Positions 1 to 6,702 of a DNA stretch of 35,938 nucleotides are shown here, one piece after another. The DNA is taken from assembly GCA_029061225.1 (NCBI GenBank), contig JAIDSM010000017.1:6262-42199 (forward strand), given 5' to 3'. The notes under the pieces are model-generated. The model saw only the letters and a list, made by a program, of their open reading frames with translations. It was not told the DNA's origin and ran no database searches. The DNA is from Muribaculaceae bacterium. GTDB taxonomy: Bacteria > Bacteroidota > Bacteroidia > Bacteroidales > Muribaculaceae. Both the position numbers and the translations under genes were made by a program. How positions within the stretch are numbered: position 1 is the first letter of the stretch; each line of letters opens with the position of its first letter.

Positions 1-207
1 GAGCTACAACCATAGAACGCATATGATTCAATTTGTGTTACCGAATTTGGGATATTCACGGAAGTTAGGGAGCTACAACCATAGAACGCATATGATTCAA
101 TTTGTGTTACCGAATTTGGGATATTCACGGAAGTTAGGGAGCTACACCGACAGAACGCATATTGTCCAATATACTCTAAGGATGAACCTGTTAAGTCTAC
201 ATTTGTT
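1..207. repeat. 69-bp tandem repeat inside the LRR gene
   Basis: Units start at 1, 70 and 139, each opening with gagctac. The first two 69-bp units are identical; the third is diverged but keeps the period. 69 bp encodes exactly one 23-residue LRR_5 unit on the minus strand, so gain or loss of a unit keeps the frame. Confidence 0.9.
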
Positions 208-689
208 AAATTAGTACATCCATAAAAAGCTCCATATTCAATACTTGTAACGGAACTTGGTATGACAATATCAGTGAGTTTTGTACAATCTTCAAACGCC
301 CTATCTCCTATTAATTTTGTCGATTCGGACAAAATTACTTTCTCTAATCCTGTACATCCAGTAAATGGACCTGGAGGAATTGCTAAAACAGAGTTAGCTC
401 CAACCATTGTTATAGTATTTGCCATTATTATACTTTTTAAATTTGTACAGTTATAAAAAGCATAATTTTCTATACTAACAACACTAAATTCACGATTATT
501 ATATACAATAGGGCTGGGAATAATAACGGCACCGGAGTATTCTTTATCCCCAGATGTGACACTTGCCGTCATATTTGATAGATCCACATTATAATAAATG
601 CCGTCTATTTCTATATCATAGGCGTAGGAGGAAATGGATGCACATAGCACTGCTATCAGCATCCCGATTTTTTGTAGAATTGTTTTCAT
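1..689 (-). CDS. BspA-like leucine-rich-repeat (LRR_5) secreted protein, 3' end outside the window
   Basis: The reading frame opens at 689 and stays open to the window edge (229 codons), so the C-terminus is missing. It begins MKTILQKIGMLIAVLCASIS, a clear Sec signal peptide, followed by a short region containing YYNVDLSNMTASVTSG. After that come repeats of the form (I)xxYAFYGCSSLTSVNIPNSVTxI, the 23-residue LRR_5 (BspA/TpLRR) pattern. LRR_5 proteins are usually surface or secreted binding proteins; the ligand cannot be inferred here. The last two in-window repeats are identical at the DNA level. The gene starts 4 nt after the stop of the small gene at 694-954, so the two are probably cotranscribed. 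It is AT-richer than the genes at 3700-19000. The LRR family call is sure; the role is not. Confidence 0.88.
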   Translation of the reverse strand, partial: MKTILQKIGMLIAVLCASISSYAYDIEIDGIYYNVDLSNMTASVTSGDKEYSGAVIIPSPIVYNNREFSVVSIENYAFYNCTNLKSIIMANTITMVGANSVLAIPPGPFTGCTGLEKVILSESTKLIGDRAFEDCTKLTDIVIPSSVTSIEYGAFYGCTNLTNVDLTGSSLEYIGQYAFCRCSSLTSVNIPNSVTQIESYAFYGCSSLTSVNIPNSVTQIESYAFYGCS

Positions 690-693
690 GGCT

Positions 694-954
694 TTAATGT
701 GTAATCTCAAATGCATCAAGAGGTTGAATTACGCCTTCCACAGGAAGTATCTCTGGCCAAATTGCGAACGCTTCCGAAACTCCTGTTTTGGGTACCTTAC
801 GAGCCTCTGCAATGTATGCAAGAGCTGCATCCTTTGCCCTACTTCTAAACTGATTTTTTACTACCGGATCCTCGCTATATTCAATCGGCGAGATAAACCA
901 AGCGTTAAACTGTTTGCCATTTATCATAAAGGCAACTCGATATCTATATTCCAT
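694..954 (-). CDS. Small protein of unknown function (86 aa)
   Basis: I do not recognise this family. The 86-residue product begins MEYRYRVAFMINGKQFNAWF, has no signal peptide or obvious membrane segment, and is mixed in charge with a KNQFRSRAKDAALAYIAEARK stretch likely to form a helix. The start at 954 is the first ATG after an in-frame stop. The stop lies 4 nt before the start codon of the LRR gene (689), which supports a real two-gene unit. A promoter-like pair on the same strand at 1362-1393 is the nearest candidate for transcription and would leave a leader of about 400 nt. The opposite-strand frame over the same bases has no recognisable features. Confidence 0.55.
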   Translation of the reverse strand: MEYRYRVAFMINGKQFNAWFISPIEYSEDPVVKNQFRSRAKDAALAYIAEARKVPKTGVSEAFAIWPEILPVEGVIQPLDAFEITH

Positions 955-1281
955 ATAGAACTTCTTGCCGCGGTCATCCCCTCGTTGGCGTTAGGTTGGA
1001 AAATGAAAAAGCGTAGGAATCTGTATCTGTTGCCGTCCTACTGGTTGAGGCTTCTCGCATTGCCCTGTCAAAGTCGGACGGCAACGCAGAAGCCCACGCC
1101 TGTATATGCAACTATGGCATCAAGCCTGCCATTCTCACGGATGACAAAGCTGATGACGGATGTAGCATATCCATATGGGCGTCTACCGTTGCACAATCCT
1201 TGACTTTGACAGAAAAGTTTGCGAGAAATTTCAACCAGTCAAGAATCAGCGCGGATAAACGCTTTCAAAATTATATCTCAT

Positions 1282-1304
1282 CCGATGCTCAAACCGAGCA
1301 TCGG
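1282..1304. other. Perfect hairpin, 9-bp stem
   Basis: The arms CCGATGCTC (1282-1290) and GAGCATCGG (1296-1304) pair perfectly around a 5-nt loop. Neither strand has a clear T-run after it, so an intrinsic terminator is not well supported. It lies about 60 nt downstream of the minus-strand promoter match and could be a leader hairpin. Confidence 0.55.
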
Positions 1305-1361
1305 AGCATTCCCTCCCGCTTTGACCCCAGACCGGGGCTTCTGCGAGACAGTCTGCATCTG

Positions 1362-1393
1362 CAAAGTTAAAACTTATTTTTGGATTAGCCAAA
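1362..1393 (-). promoter_or_regulatory. Bacteroidetes-type promoter, minus strand
   Basis: On the minus strand TTTG (1390-1393) is followed after exactly 20 nt by TAACTTTG (1362-1369), matching the Bacteroidetes -33/-7 consensus TTTG-N20-TANNTTTG. It points toward the 86-aa gene and the LRR gene. A 26-codon frame starting MQTVSQKP opens 3 nt after the -7 box; I do not regard it as a proven gene. Confidence 0.6.
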
Positions 1394-1453
1394 TATTAGT
1401 TAGGATTTTTTAATTTCTTTTAATTTCTTTCAAATGCATGATTGATTCCCATA

Positions 1454-1616
1454 ATTACAAAGATACAATAAAAATTTGGAATTTGAGCTATCTATGCTCT
1501 TATGGCTCACTGAAGCCCGAAACATAAGACAAAAATTTGCTTCTGTTAGAGGATTAAAGGCCGAAAGCGATGGTTGCGGCGAGGGAGTTCATTTTGAGGC
1601 ATGAGGGGCGGTCAAG
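1454..1616. repeat. 164-bp direct repeat, copy 1 (3' of the RhuM gene)
   Basis: This copy matches 2655-2818 with nine mismatches and one 1-base indel by my count. It contains a short hairpin (GAGCTAT at 1485-1491 against ATGGCTC at 1502-1508), a minus-strand TATCTTTG -7 box (1458-1465), and the frame encoding RPSCLKMNSLAATIAFGL. It lies just downstream of the RhuM stop codon. Confidence 0.9.
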
Positions 1617-1638
1617 AGTATGGGTGTTGAGGGAGTGA

Positions 1639-2640
1639 TCATCTCGGTGAAAGAGAATTTTGTAATGAATCAAGATCATCGAAAAGAGTTTGGTCTTCTT
1701 CATCGGATTTTTGGGCTTCAAGTATCTTTCTGCGGGCATTAAAATCATGGTAGATTGCTTTTACCTTTGCCTCCATCTGCATAGCAGTAATCTTTCCTTT
1801 GTCTTTCAAGACTGGTTTATCTTGGAAATCAAGAAGATTATCTACATTCTTGCGCCAGTATTGCAGTGTAAGGTCCTGGCGACCTTTGACTCGCATCTCG
1901 GCACTGGTAAGAAAGATTTCTACCAGTCTGTTGAGATCCTCAATCTCTTCTGCTTGAAGATAATTCTTCGCAACCACTACATCTCCTTGCCTGACAATAT
2001 TTCCTTTCCATGATGTCAATCCCATATTTGGAAGATTGGAGTCAGCACGGGCTACAATCAATTCAGCCGCTGTCTGCCGAGTAATCGCATATATAAGTTT
2101 ATTCTGGGTCTCCGCAAAAAACATCTGGGTTGCTTTGTCGGTCTTGTCATAGTCGCTGCTCAGCTTGAAGAGATCCCTTATCTTTTGATAGAATCTTTTC
2201 TCCGACGCACGGATATCACGGATACGGAGAAGAAGCTCGTCAAAATAATCCACACGCCCATCTGGATTCTTAAGCCTTTCATCATCCATCGTGAAGCCTT
2301 TGATTAGATATTCTGAAAGATGGTCGGTCGCCCATTTGCGGAATTGAGTGCCTCTGACGCCACGCACACGATAGCCAATAGCTATAATCATCTGCAGGGA
2401 GTAATATTCCACGTTATATTCCTTACCATCTGCGGCAGTTGTCAAATAATATTTGACAACTGAATCCTTATCCAATTCATTATCGGACAATACATTCCCA
2501 ATGTGATGGCTGATAGTTTGCTTGGAGGTGGCAAAAAGTTCGGCTATCTGTGATTGGTTAAGCCAGATGTTTCCGTCCTTGGCATACAGGGCTACAGACG
2601 TGCGCCCATCAGGAGTATTATAGATTATCAAATCTTTCAT
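1639..2640 (-). CDS. rhuM: RhuM family protein (virulence-associated RhuM-like)
   Basis: The 333-residue protein matches the RhuM family (COG3943), whose usual length is about 330-350. Its N-terminal part has a winged-helix/HTH look (NIWLNQSQIAELFATSKQTI, residues 25-44). This is followed by the family-typical segments YNVEYYSLQMIIAIGYRVRG (about 74-93) and GTQFRKWATDHLSEYLIKGF (about 96-115). The C-terminal half (SWKGNIVRQGDVVVAKNYL, EIEDLNRLVEIFL) is also characteristic. RhuM is named from a Salmonella pathogenicity island gene, and its molecular function is not settled; homologues are common in mobile and defence-rich regions. The gene sits between two copies of a 164-bp repeat, and the upstream copy supplies its apparent -7 box, so gene plus repeat look like one inserted or duplicated block. 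No signal peptide. Confidence 0.92.
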   Translation of the reverse strand: MKDLIIYNTPDGRTSVALYAKDGNIWLNQSQIAELFATSKQTISHHIGNVLSDNELDKDSVVKYYLTTAADGKEYNVEYYSLQMIIAIGYRVRGVRGTQFRKWATDHLSEYLIKGFTMDDERLKNPDGRVDYFDELLLRIRDIRASEKRFYQKIRDLFKLSSDYDKTDKATQMFFAETQNKLIYAITRQTAAELIVARADSNLPNMGLTSWKGNIVRQGDVVVAKNYLQAEEIEDLNRLVEIFLTSAEMRVKGRQDLTLQYWRKNVDNLLDFQDKPVLKDKGKITAMQMEAKVKAIYHDFNARRKILEAQKSDEEDQTLFDDLDSLQNSLSPR

Positions 2641-2654
2641 GGAATTATCTTTTG

Positions 2655-2818
2655 ATTACAAAGATACAATAAAAATTTGGAATTTGAGCTATCTATGCTC
2701 TTATGGCTCGCTGAAGCCCGGAAACCTAAGACAAAAATTTGCTTCTGTTAGAGGATTAAAAGCCGAAAGCAATGGTCTGTGCGAGTGAGTTCATTTTGAG
2801 GCATGAGGGGCGGTCAAG
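2655..2818. repeat. 164-bp direct repeat, copy 2 (5' of RhuM, 3' end of the transposase-like gene)
   Basis: Second copy of the element at 1454-1616. Its right part (2756-2818) encodes the last 21 codons of the transposase-like gene, stop included, and its left part carries the TATCTTTG box that precedes the RhuM gene. The hairpin is at 2686-2709. The same module therefore ends one gene and starts the next. Confidence 0.9.
2659..2666 (-). promoter_or_regulatory. -7 box for the RhuM gene inside repeat copy 2
   Basis: The minus strand reads TATCTTTG (TANNTTTG consensus) ending 18 nt before the RhuM start codon. No TTTG is found at the ideal -33 distance, so this is a partial match. Confidence 0.5.
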
Positions 2819-3658
2819 GGGCATTGGAATGGCCGGAGCAATTATCAGCAGGCGTCCTTGGGCGCATAGTTCAAAGTTTTTGCCGGATGGCTTTTCCCTT
2901 TCTCCGAAAGGGCGATTGGTAATGAGGATAAGTCTTCCCCCTGATGATTCGGATTCTTTTCTAATTGATTTTTCTCTTTGGCTTATAAACGGGGAGACCA
3001 AGACGCCGCCATTCGCGGCGGTATGCAGCCAGCGGTCCTTATTAGCCAAGAAGGTCTGATCATTATCTGCCCTATGAACAATCACTTGATCTTTGAAAGG
3101 ATTGTCGAGAAGGTGGATGTTGCCATATAGTTGGCAGGGAGTGTCGCCTATGATCATATTATTGCATCTTGTGAAAAAGTCGGGATAGGCCCGTCGGATT
3201 GCGAGGCGGTAGGGGTTTGAACGGATGTAATTGAAGATAGTGTTGAGATCCCTTTTGTTGGTTACGATCTGATCGTTGAAGCCGTCTTCAAATATATGGT
3301 CTATACCTACAGCACTATTGATTGTATTTTTGAATCTTGCGATAAAGAAGCCCAGATGCTCAGGAAGAGTGGATTTTACCCATATTAGTACATGCATATG
3401 GTCGGGCATTACTATATATTGCTCCGCACGCAGCGAAGGATGCAGCTCTCCAAGGTGATAAAGCTTATCAGCGATTATTCGCCCCGTCGGCGACCAGCGA
3501 GTATATGATGAGCCGCGTGTGCCCACCGGTAGTCTCCAATCGCCATCTATCTGACTGAATGGGGGAATACCCACACCTTTGGAGAGCGTGATCATATATC
3601 GCCCCGGGGAGCGATAGTCATGCCAATTTGCTCGCTTGGTCTGAGGATTTGCTTTCAT
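2756..3658 (-). CDS. REP-associated tyrosine transposase-like protein (Y1/HUH) with C-terminal Rossmann/DprA-like extension
   Basis: Residues 1-165 match the Y1 transposase (TnpA_REP/RAYT) family. The HUH-type pair is in MPDHMHVLIWV (H87, H89), and the candidate nucleophile is Y144 in YIRSNPYRLA. Family members are single-strand nucleases acting at short hairpins. Ordinary members are about 150-230 aa; this one has 300. Residues 210-276 (GGVLVSPFISQREK, GGRLILITNRPFGE, FELCAQGRLLIIAP) read like alternating strands and helices of a Rossmann fold similar to DprA/SMF or LOG-type proteins. That assignment is my inference. The last 20 residues (RPSCLKMNSLAQTIAFGF) are encoded by a dispersed repeat and probably are not part of the fold. 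Hairpins with TGAA/TTCA loops lie just 5' of the gene (3673-3741), as expected for a RAYT with its targets. Confidence 0.85.
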   Translation of the reverse strand: MKANPQTKRANWHDYRSPGRYMITLSKGVGIPPFSQIDGDWRLPVGTRGSSYTRWSPTGRIIADKLYHLGELHPSLRAEQYIVMPDHMHVLIWVKSTLPEHLGFFIARFKNTINSAVGIDHIFEDGFNDQIVTNKRDLNTIFNYIRSNPYRLAIRRAYPDFFTRCNNMIIGDTPCQLYGNIHLLDNPFKDQVIVHRADNDQTFLANKDRWLHTAANGGVLVSPFISQREKSIRKESESSGGRLILITNRPFGEREKPSGKNFELCAQGRLLIIAPAIPMPLDRPSCLKMNSLAQTIAFGF

Positions 3659-3672
3659 TTTAATTATTTTAA

Positions 3673-3741
3673 GGAGCTGAAGCTCCTGTGCCTTTTCAAA
3701 TATCTTATTTATTTGAAAATGCGGAAAAGCTTCAGCTTTTC
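3673..3741. repeat. REP-like composite palindrome 5' of the transposase-like gene
   Basis: Three hairpins are nested here. GGAGC-TGAA-GCTCC is at 3673-3686. TTTTCAAATA (3693-3702) pairs perfectly with TATTTGAAAA (3710-3719). GAAAAGC-TTCA-GCTTTTC is at 3724-3741. The outer hairpins are inverted relative to each other (AGCTGAAGCT against AGCTTCAGCT), the layout of a bacterial interspersed mosaic element. It lies between the convergent-free junction of yifB (3746) and the RAYT start (3658). It may also act as a terminator for yifB. Confidence 0.7.
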
Positions 3742-3745
3742 TTTA

Positions 3746-5320
3746 TCAGAAGATCTGGCCGTAGGAGGCGCGGTCCAGAGCGCGGTAGCCGATGGCTTCG
3801 GCTATATGCCGGCTGAGGACGGGGGCGGTGACAGCCTCGTCAGGCGCCATCACGGCGGCATATTCGAGGTCGGCGATGGTGCGGGCTACGCGCAGGATGC
3901 GGTCGAAGGCTCGGGCTGACATGTTCAGCTTCGTCATGCGGTCCTTCAGCTTGGCGAGCCCCTGCTCGTCAGGCCAGGCATACTGATGGAGCAGGCGCGA
4001 ATTCATCTGAGCATTGCAGTAGACTCCCTTCTCTGCCTTGAAGCGGAGATTCTGTATGTTGCGCGCCTTTATGACGCGCTCACGTATAGATGCGCTCGAC
4101 TCAGCAGGAGCCTTATTTGCCATATCATCGAAAGCGACCGGCTCTATCTCACACTGTATGTCTATACGGTCGAGAAGCGGACCGCTGATGCGGTTCATAT
4201 ACTTGGCTACCGCTCCCGCCTGACATGTGCAACGTTTGGTAGGATGACCATAATACCCGCACGGACACGGATTCATCGAGGCCACCAGCATGAAAGAGGC
4301 CGGATAGTCTACTGTATACTTAGCCCTCGACACCGTAATAGTCCGATCCTCAATTGGTTGACGAAGCACTTCCAATACTGATCTTGAAAACTCCGGGAAT
4401 TCGTCGAGAAATAAAACCCCATTATGAGCCAGCGAGATCTCACCGGGCATAGGATTTGTACCACCCCCTACCAGGGCCACCGGAGACACCGTATGGTGCG
4501 GTGTTCGGAATGGCCGCCTGGTCATAAGCATGGAACCTCTGACCAGTTTCCCGGCTACTGAGTGAATCTTCGTCGTCTCCAAAGCCTCCGCAAGGCTCAA
4601 CGGCGGCAGTATCGATGGAAGACGCTTCGCCATCATCGACTTGCCGGCTCCCGGAGGGCCTACCATAAGGATATTGTGACCTCCCGCACATGCCACCTCG
4701 AAAGCTCGTTTCACACTTTCCTGCCCCTTCACCTCAGAGAAGTCGAAGTCGTAGCTATCAGCCTCGGCGGCAAATATCTCACGGGTATTGATCAGCGTAG
4801 GCTGAAGATCGGAGGTACCGGCTATGACGCCTACCGCCTCAGCAAGATCCTTCACTCCGAATACCTCCACCCTATTGACGACAGCAGCCTCAGTTACGTT
4901 CGCCTCCGGAACTATCAGACGCTTGAATCCCTGTTCACGGGCCTTGATCGCCATCGGAAGGGCACCCTTTACAGGAAGGACGCTGCCGTCGAGCGAAAGT
5001 TCCCCCATTATCATATACTCCGAGAGATGCTCAAGAGGCACCTTCTCATTGGAGGCAAGCACTCCAATGGCCATAGGGAGGTCGAAAGCCGCCCCCTCCT
5101 TCTTCACATCTGCAGGTGACAGATTGATCACCGTGTTCTTATGGGGGAAACCTATGCCGCTGTGCTGCAGCGCGGTGGTGATACGCGTATAGGCCTCCTT
5201 GACAGCCGCATCCGGAAGACCTACGATACTGAAACCAATACCCTTCTGCACTACTGTCTCTATCGTCACCACGAAGGCATCTATGCCGGAGATGGCGGCT
5301 GAATATACTTTTGTAAGCAT
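3746..5320 (-). CDS. yifB: YifB/ComM family Mg-chelatase-like AAA+ ATPase
   Basis: The 524-residue protein is full length for YifB/ComM (about 505-520). The N-terminal ChlI/Lon-protease-like domain (residues 1-165; IVGLPDAAVKEAYTR, INLSPADVKKEGAAFDLPMA) is followed by the Mg-chelatase ATPase domain. Walker A is GPPGAGKS (221-228) and Walker B is LFLDEF (303-308). A cysteine cluster CPCGYYGHPTKRCTC (352-366) and the C-terminal Mg_chelatase_C domain (SARAFDRILRVARTIADLE) complete the family pattern. ComM is a hexameric helicase that promotes branch migration during natural transformation in proteobacteria; its role in Bacteroidales is less clear. The start lies 3 nt after the stop of the upstream lipoprotein gene, so the two form one transcription unit. 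No oddities seen. Confidence 0.95.
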   Translation of the reverse strand: MLTKVYSAAISGIDAFVVTIETVVQKGIGFSIVGLPDAAVKEAYTRITTALQHSGIGFPHKNTVINLSPADVKKEGAAFDLPMAIGVLASNEKVPLEHLSEYMIMGELSLDGSVLPVKGALPMAIKAREQGFKRLIVPEANVTEAAVVNRVEVFGVKDLAEAVGVIAGTSDLQPTLINTREIFAAEADSYDFDFSEVKGQESVKRAFEVACAGGHNILMVGPPGAGKSMMAKRLPSILPPLSLAEALETTKIHSVAGKLVRGSMLMTRRPFRTPHHTVSPVALVGGGTNPMPGEISLAHNGVLFLDEFPEFSRSVLEVLRQPIEDRTITVSRAKYTVDYPASFMLVASMNPCPCGYYGHPTKRCTCQAGAVAKYMNRISGPLLDRIDIQCEIEPVAFDDMANKAPAESSASIRERVIKARNIQNLRFKAEKGVYCNAQMNSRLLHQYAWPDEQGLAKLKDRMTKLNMSARAFDRILRVARTIADLEYAAVMAPDEAVTAPVLSRHIAEAIGYRALDRASYGQIF

Positions 5321-5323
5321 TCT

Positions 5324-6577
5324 CTATCGCTTTGATGGTTGTTTCTTAGGGTTGGTGACAGCTGATTGCCCCGGTCTCGGCAATGACTTCGAGTCCGCAG
5401 AGCCTTTCGGAGCGGGACTTTGGGTCGATGCCGACTCTGCCTTCGGCTTGTCCGCATCCTTAGCTTCCGTCTTTGGCTTATCCTTGGAAGACTTGGCGTC
5501 AGGTTTTCCGGCTGTCTTCCGGAACTCCGCCATAGCCTTCTTCAGATCATCACCGGCATATATCTCCTTGCCGGCCTTATCCTTTACGATAAACCATGGC
5601 AGGCGCGTGACACCCATCTTCACCATATCCCCTTCAGCTATGCCCCGAGGCTGCCATGCGCGTACCACTCCATTAAGGGAATCCCTGCGGATGGCATTGA
5701 CCCAGGTCATACTGTCGGAATCCATATATATATCCGCCATAATCCTCTTAGCGGAGTCTGAATAAGCTTTGTTCAGCACCTTAAGGGAGTCGACCACCTC
5801 ACGCCTCTCTGAATTATTCTCCACGTAGAAATATAGGATAGAAGCCTTGTTGAATTTAAGGGTATCGAGGCCGTTGTCGCGAGAACGGAGCAGAAGATGC
5901 TTCATCTTAGCGTCTTTAGCGTATTCAAGATTTCCATCGGCAGTGGTAGTGAACTGCACACCGAGCAGGTCGGTGGCGCCGCACATCTCTATGAGCTGCT
6001 GGCCACGCGCTCCTTTGGAGACCATATTCCACAATCTTACAAATCCTTCCGGATTCTCCCGCCGGTTCCATTCCGTAAGAAGCAGGATAGCCGACAGCTC
6101 ATCCTTGGGATTCTCCTTCACATACTCCTCTATGCATTTCTCGAACGCCTTATTGTCTCCTTTCTTCGGATACGCGGTCTTTCGCCATTCACTCCAACGC
6201 TCCGACAATTTATTGCCCGTCACGGTCCAGGCTCCCATATCATTACCCTCACCGCTCACCTTTATCCGGTCGCCACGCTCCGCATAGATGATCATGGAGT
6301 TGCCGGGGTGCGATGCATCGCTGATATAAATGAGTGTCGGAAGCCGTGTGATGCAGTCGGCGGTAGCCACCCCCTCCTGAATGGAAGCGGTATGCTCTAT
6401 CCACCGGCCGCCGCGAGAGTCCCACGCGTAGTAGGTCATGAGATAATTGCCGAGGTGGTCCTTGGGGAACTCAAAGTCTACCTTGAATTCGTTTTTCACA
6501 CAACCTCCAAGCATAAGCGCCATAAGGCAGCTCCACGCAGCCAACATCCTGTATGCGAAAGTCTTCATCTTATTCAT
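5324..6577 (-). CDS. Lipoprotein with thioredoxin-like fold lacking the CxxC active site
   Basis: A 417-residue lipoprotein: signal peptide with lipobox LGGC (C26). An N-terminal beta-rich part (about 30-115; DUF4369-like layout) leads into a helical part. The thioredoxin-like part (about 245-352) has strand SILYFYVENN and the cis-proline loop TRLPWFIVKDKAGKEIYAG. This arrangement is typical of Bacteroidetes TlpA/ResA-like proteins, but the CxxC expected after FYVEN is absent (NNSERREVVDSL), so redox activity is unlikely. Residues 356-417 are a Lys/Pro/Ala/Ser-rich tail. The ATG at 6577 begins 4 nt after a perfect promoter -7 box, so the message would be leaderless or translation starts at the Met codon at 6568 (MKTFAYRML); both keep the signal peptide. 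It is cotranscribed with yifB. Confidence 0.85.
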   Translation of the reverse strand: MNKMKTFAYRMLAAWSCLMALMLGGCVKNEFKVDFEFPKDHLGNYLMTYYAWDSRGGRWIEHTASIQEGVATADCITRLPTLIYISDASHPGNSMIIYAERGDRIKVSGEGNDMGAWTVTGNKLSERWSEWRKTAYPKKGDNKAFEKCIEEYVKENPKDELSAILLLTEWNRRENPEGFVRLWNMVSKGARGQQLIEMCGATDLLGVQFTTTADGNLEYAKDAKMKHLLLRSRDNGLDTLKFNKASILYFYVENNSERREVVDSLKVLNKAYSDSAKRIMADIYMDSDSMTWVNAIRRDSLNGVVRAWQPRGIAEGDMVKMGVTRLPWFIVKDKAGKEIYAGDDLKKAMAEFRKTAGKPDAKSSKDKPKTEAKDADKPKAESASTQSPAPKGSADSKSLPRPGQSAVTNPKKQPSKR

Positions 6578-6581
6578 AGCG

Positions 6582-6613
6582 CAAATTTAACAATTATTCT
6601 CAATTCCTGCAAA
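6582..6613 (-). promoter_or_regulatory. Promoter of the lipoprotein-yifB unit
   Basis: The minus strand has TTTG (6610-6613), exactly 20 nt, then TAAATTTG (6582-6589), a full Bacteroidetes -33/-7 match. The predicted start of transcription falls at or next to the annotated ATG (6577). Confidence 0.75.
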
Positions 6614-6614
6614 T

Positions 6615-6651
6615 AAAAAGGCCGCCGACCTCCACAGGCCAGCGGTCTTTT
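6615..6651 (-). terminator. Intrinsic terminator of the EamA transporter gene
   Basis: On the minus strand AAAAGACCGCTGGCC pairs with GGTCGGCGGCCTTTT. The stem has one mismatch and two G-T pairs around a 6-nt loop and ends in a T-run. It lies about 50 nt after the EamA stop codon and abuts the promoter of the next gene on the same strand. Confidence 0.75.
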
Positions 6652-6702
6652 AGCTTCGTCGGCGACTCTACGGTCCTCATCTTATCCGTGTTTTTTTTCT
6701 CT

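Larger units (their letters stand above)
955..1453. other. About 500 bp without a convincing gene; possible gene remnant
   Basis: No intact gene is visible. It holds a minus-strand promoter match (1362-1393), a perfect hairpin (1282-1304), and a plus-strand frame open from 1017 to 1370 (118 codons) that has no usable start codon. That frame contains AEAHACICNYGIKPAILTDD, faintly like the C-terminal part of PIN-domain proteins, and could be a decayed gene. The resemblance is weak and I would not name it. All three minus-strand frames are stop-rich here. Confidence 0.4.

Noticed and set aside
1-207. Possible CRISPR array because of regular direct repeats
   Set aside because: The 69-bp units are contiguous, have no spacers, and translate into in-phase LRR_5 repeats.
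634-1203. Plus-strand frame of 189 codons
   Set aside because: It runs antisense to the 5' end of the LRR gene and the whole 86-aa gene; the product is rich in Cys/Arg/Leu without any recognisable domain, and the minus-strand pair has sensible spacing and a signal peptide.
1554-1748. Minus-strand frame of 64 codons ending RPSCLKMNSLAATIAFGL
   Set aside because: It overlaps the RhuM gene out of frame and its tail is the dispersed repeat; the same tail ends the transposase-like gene, so it reflects the repeat and not a gene.
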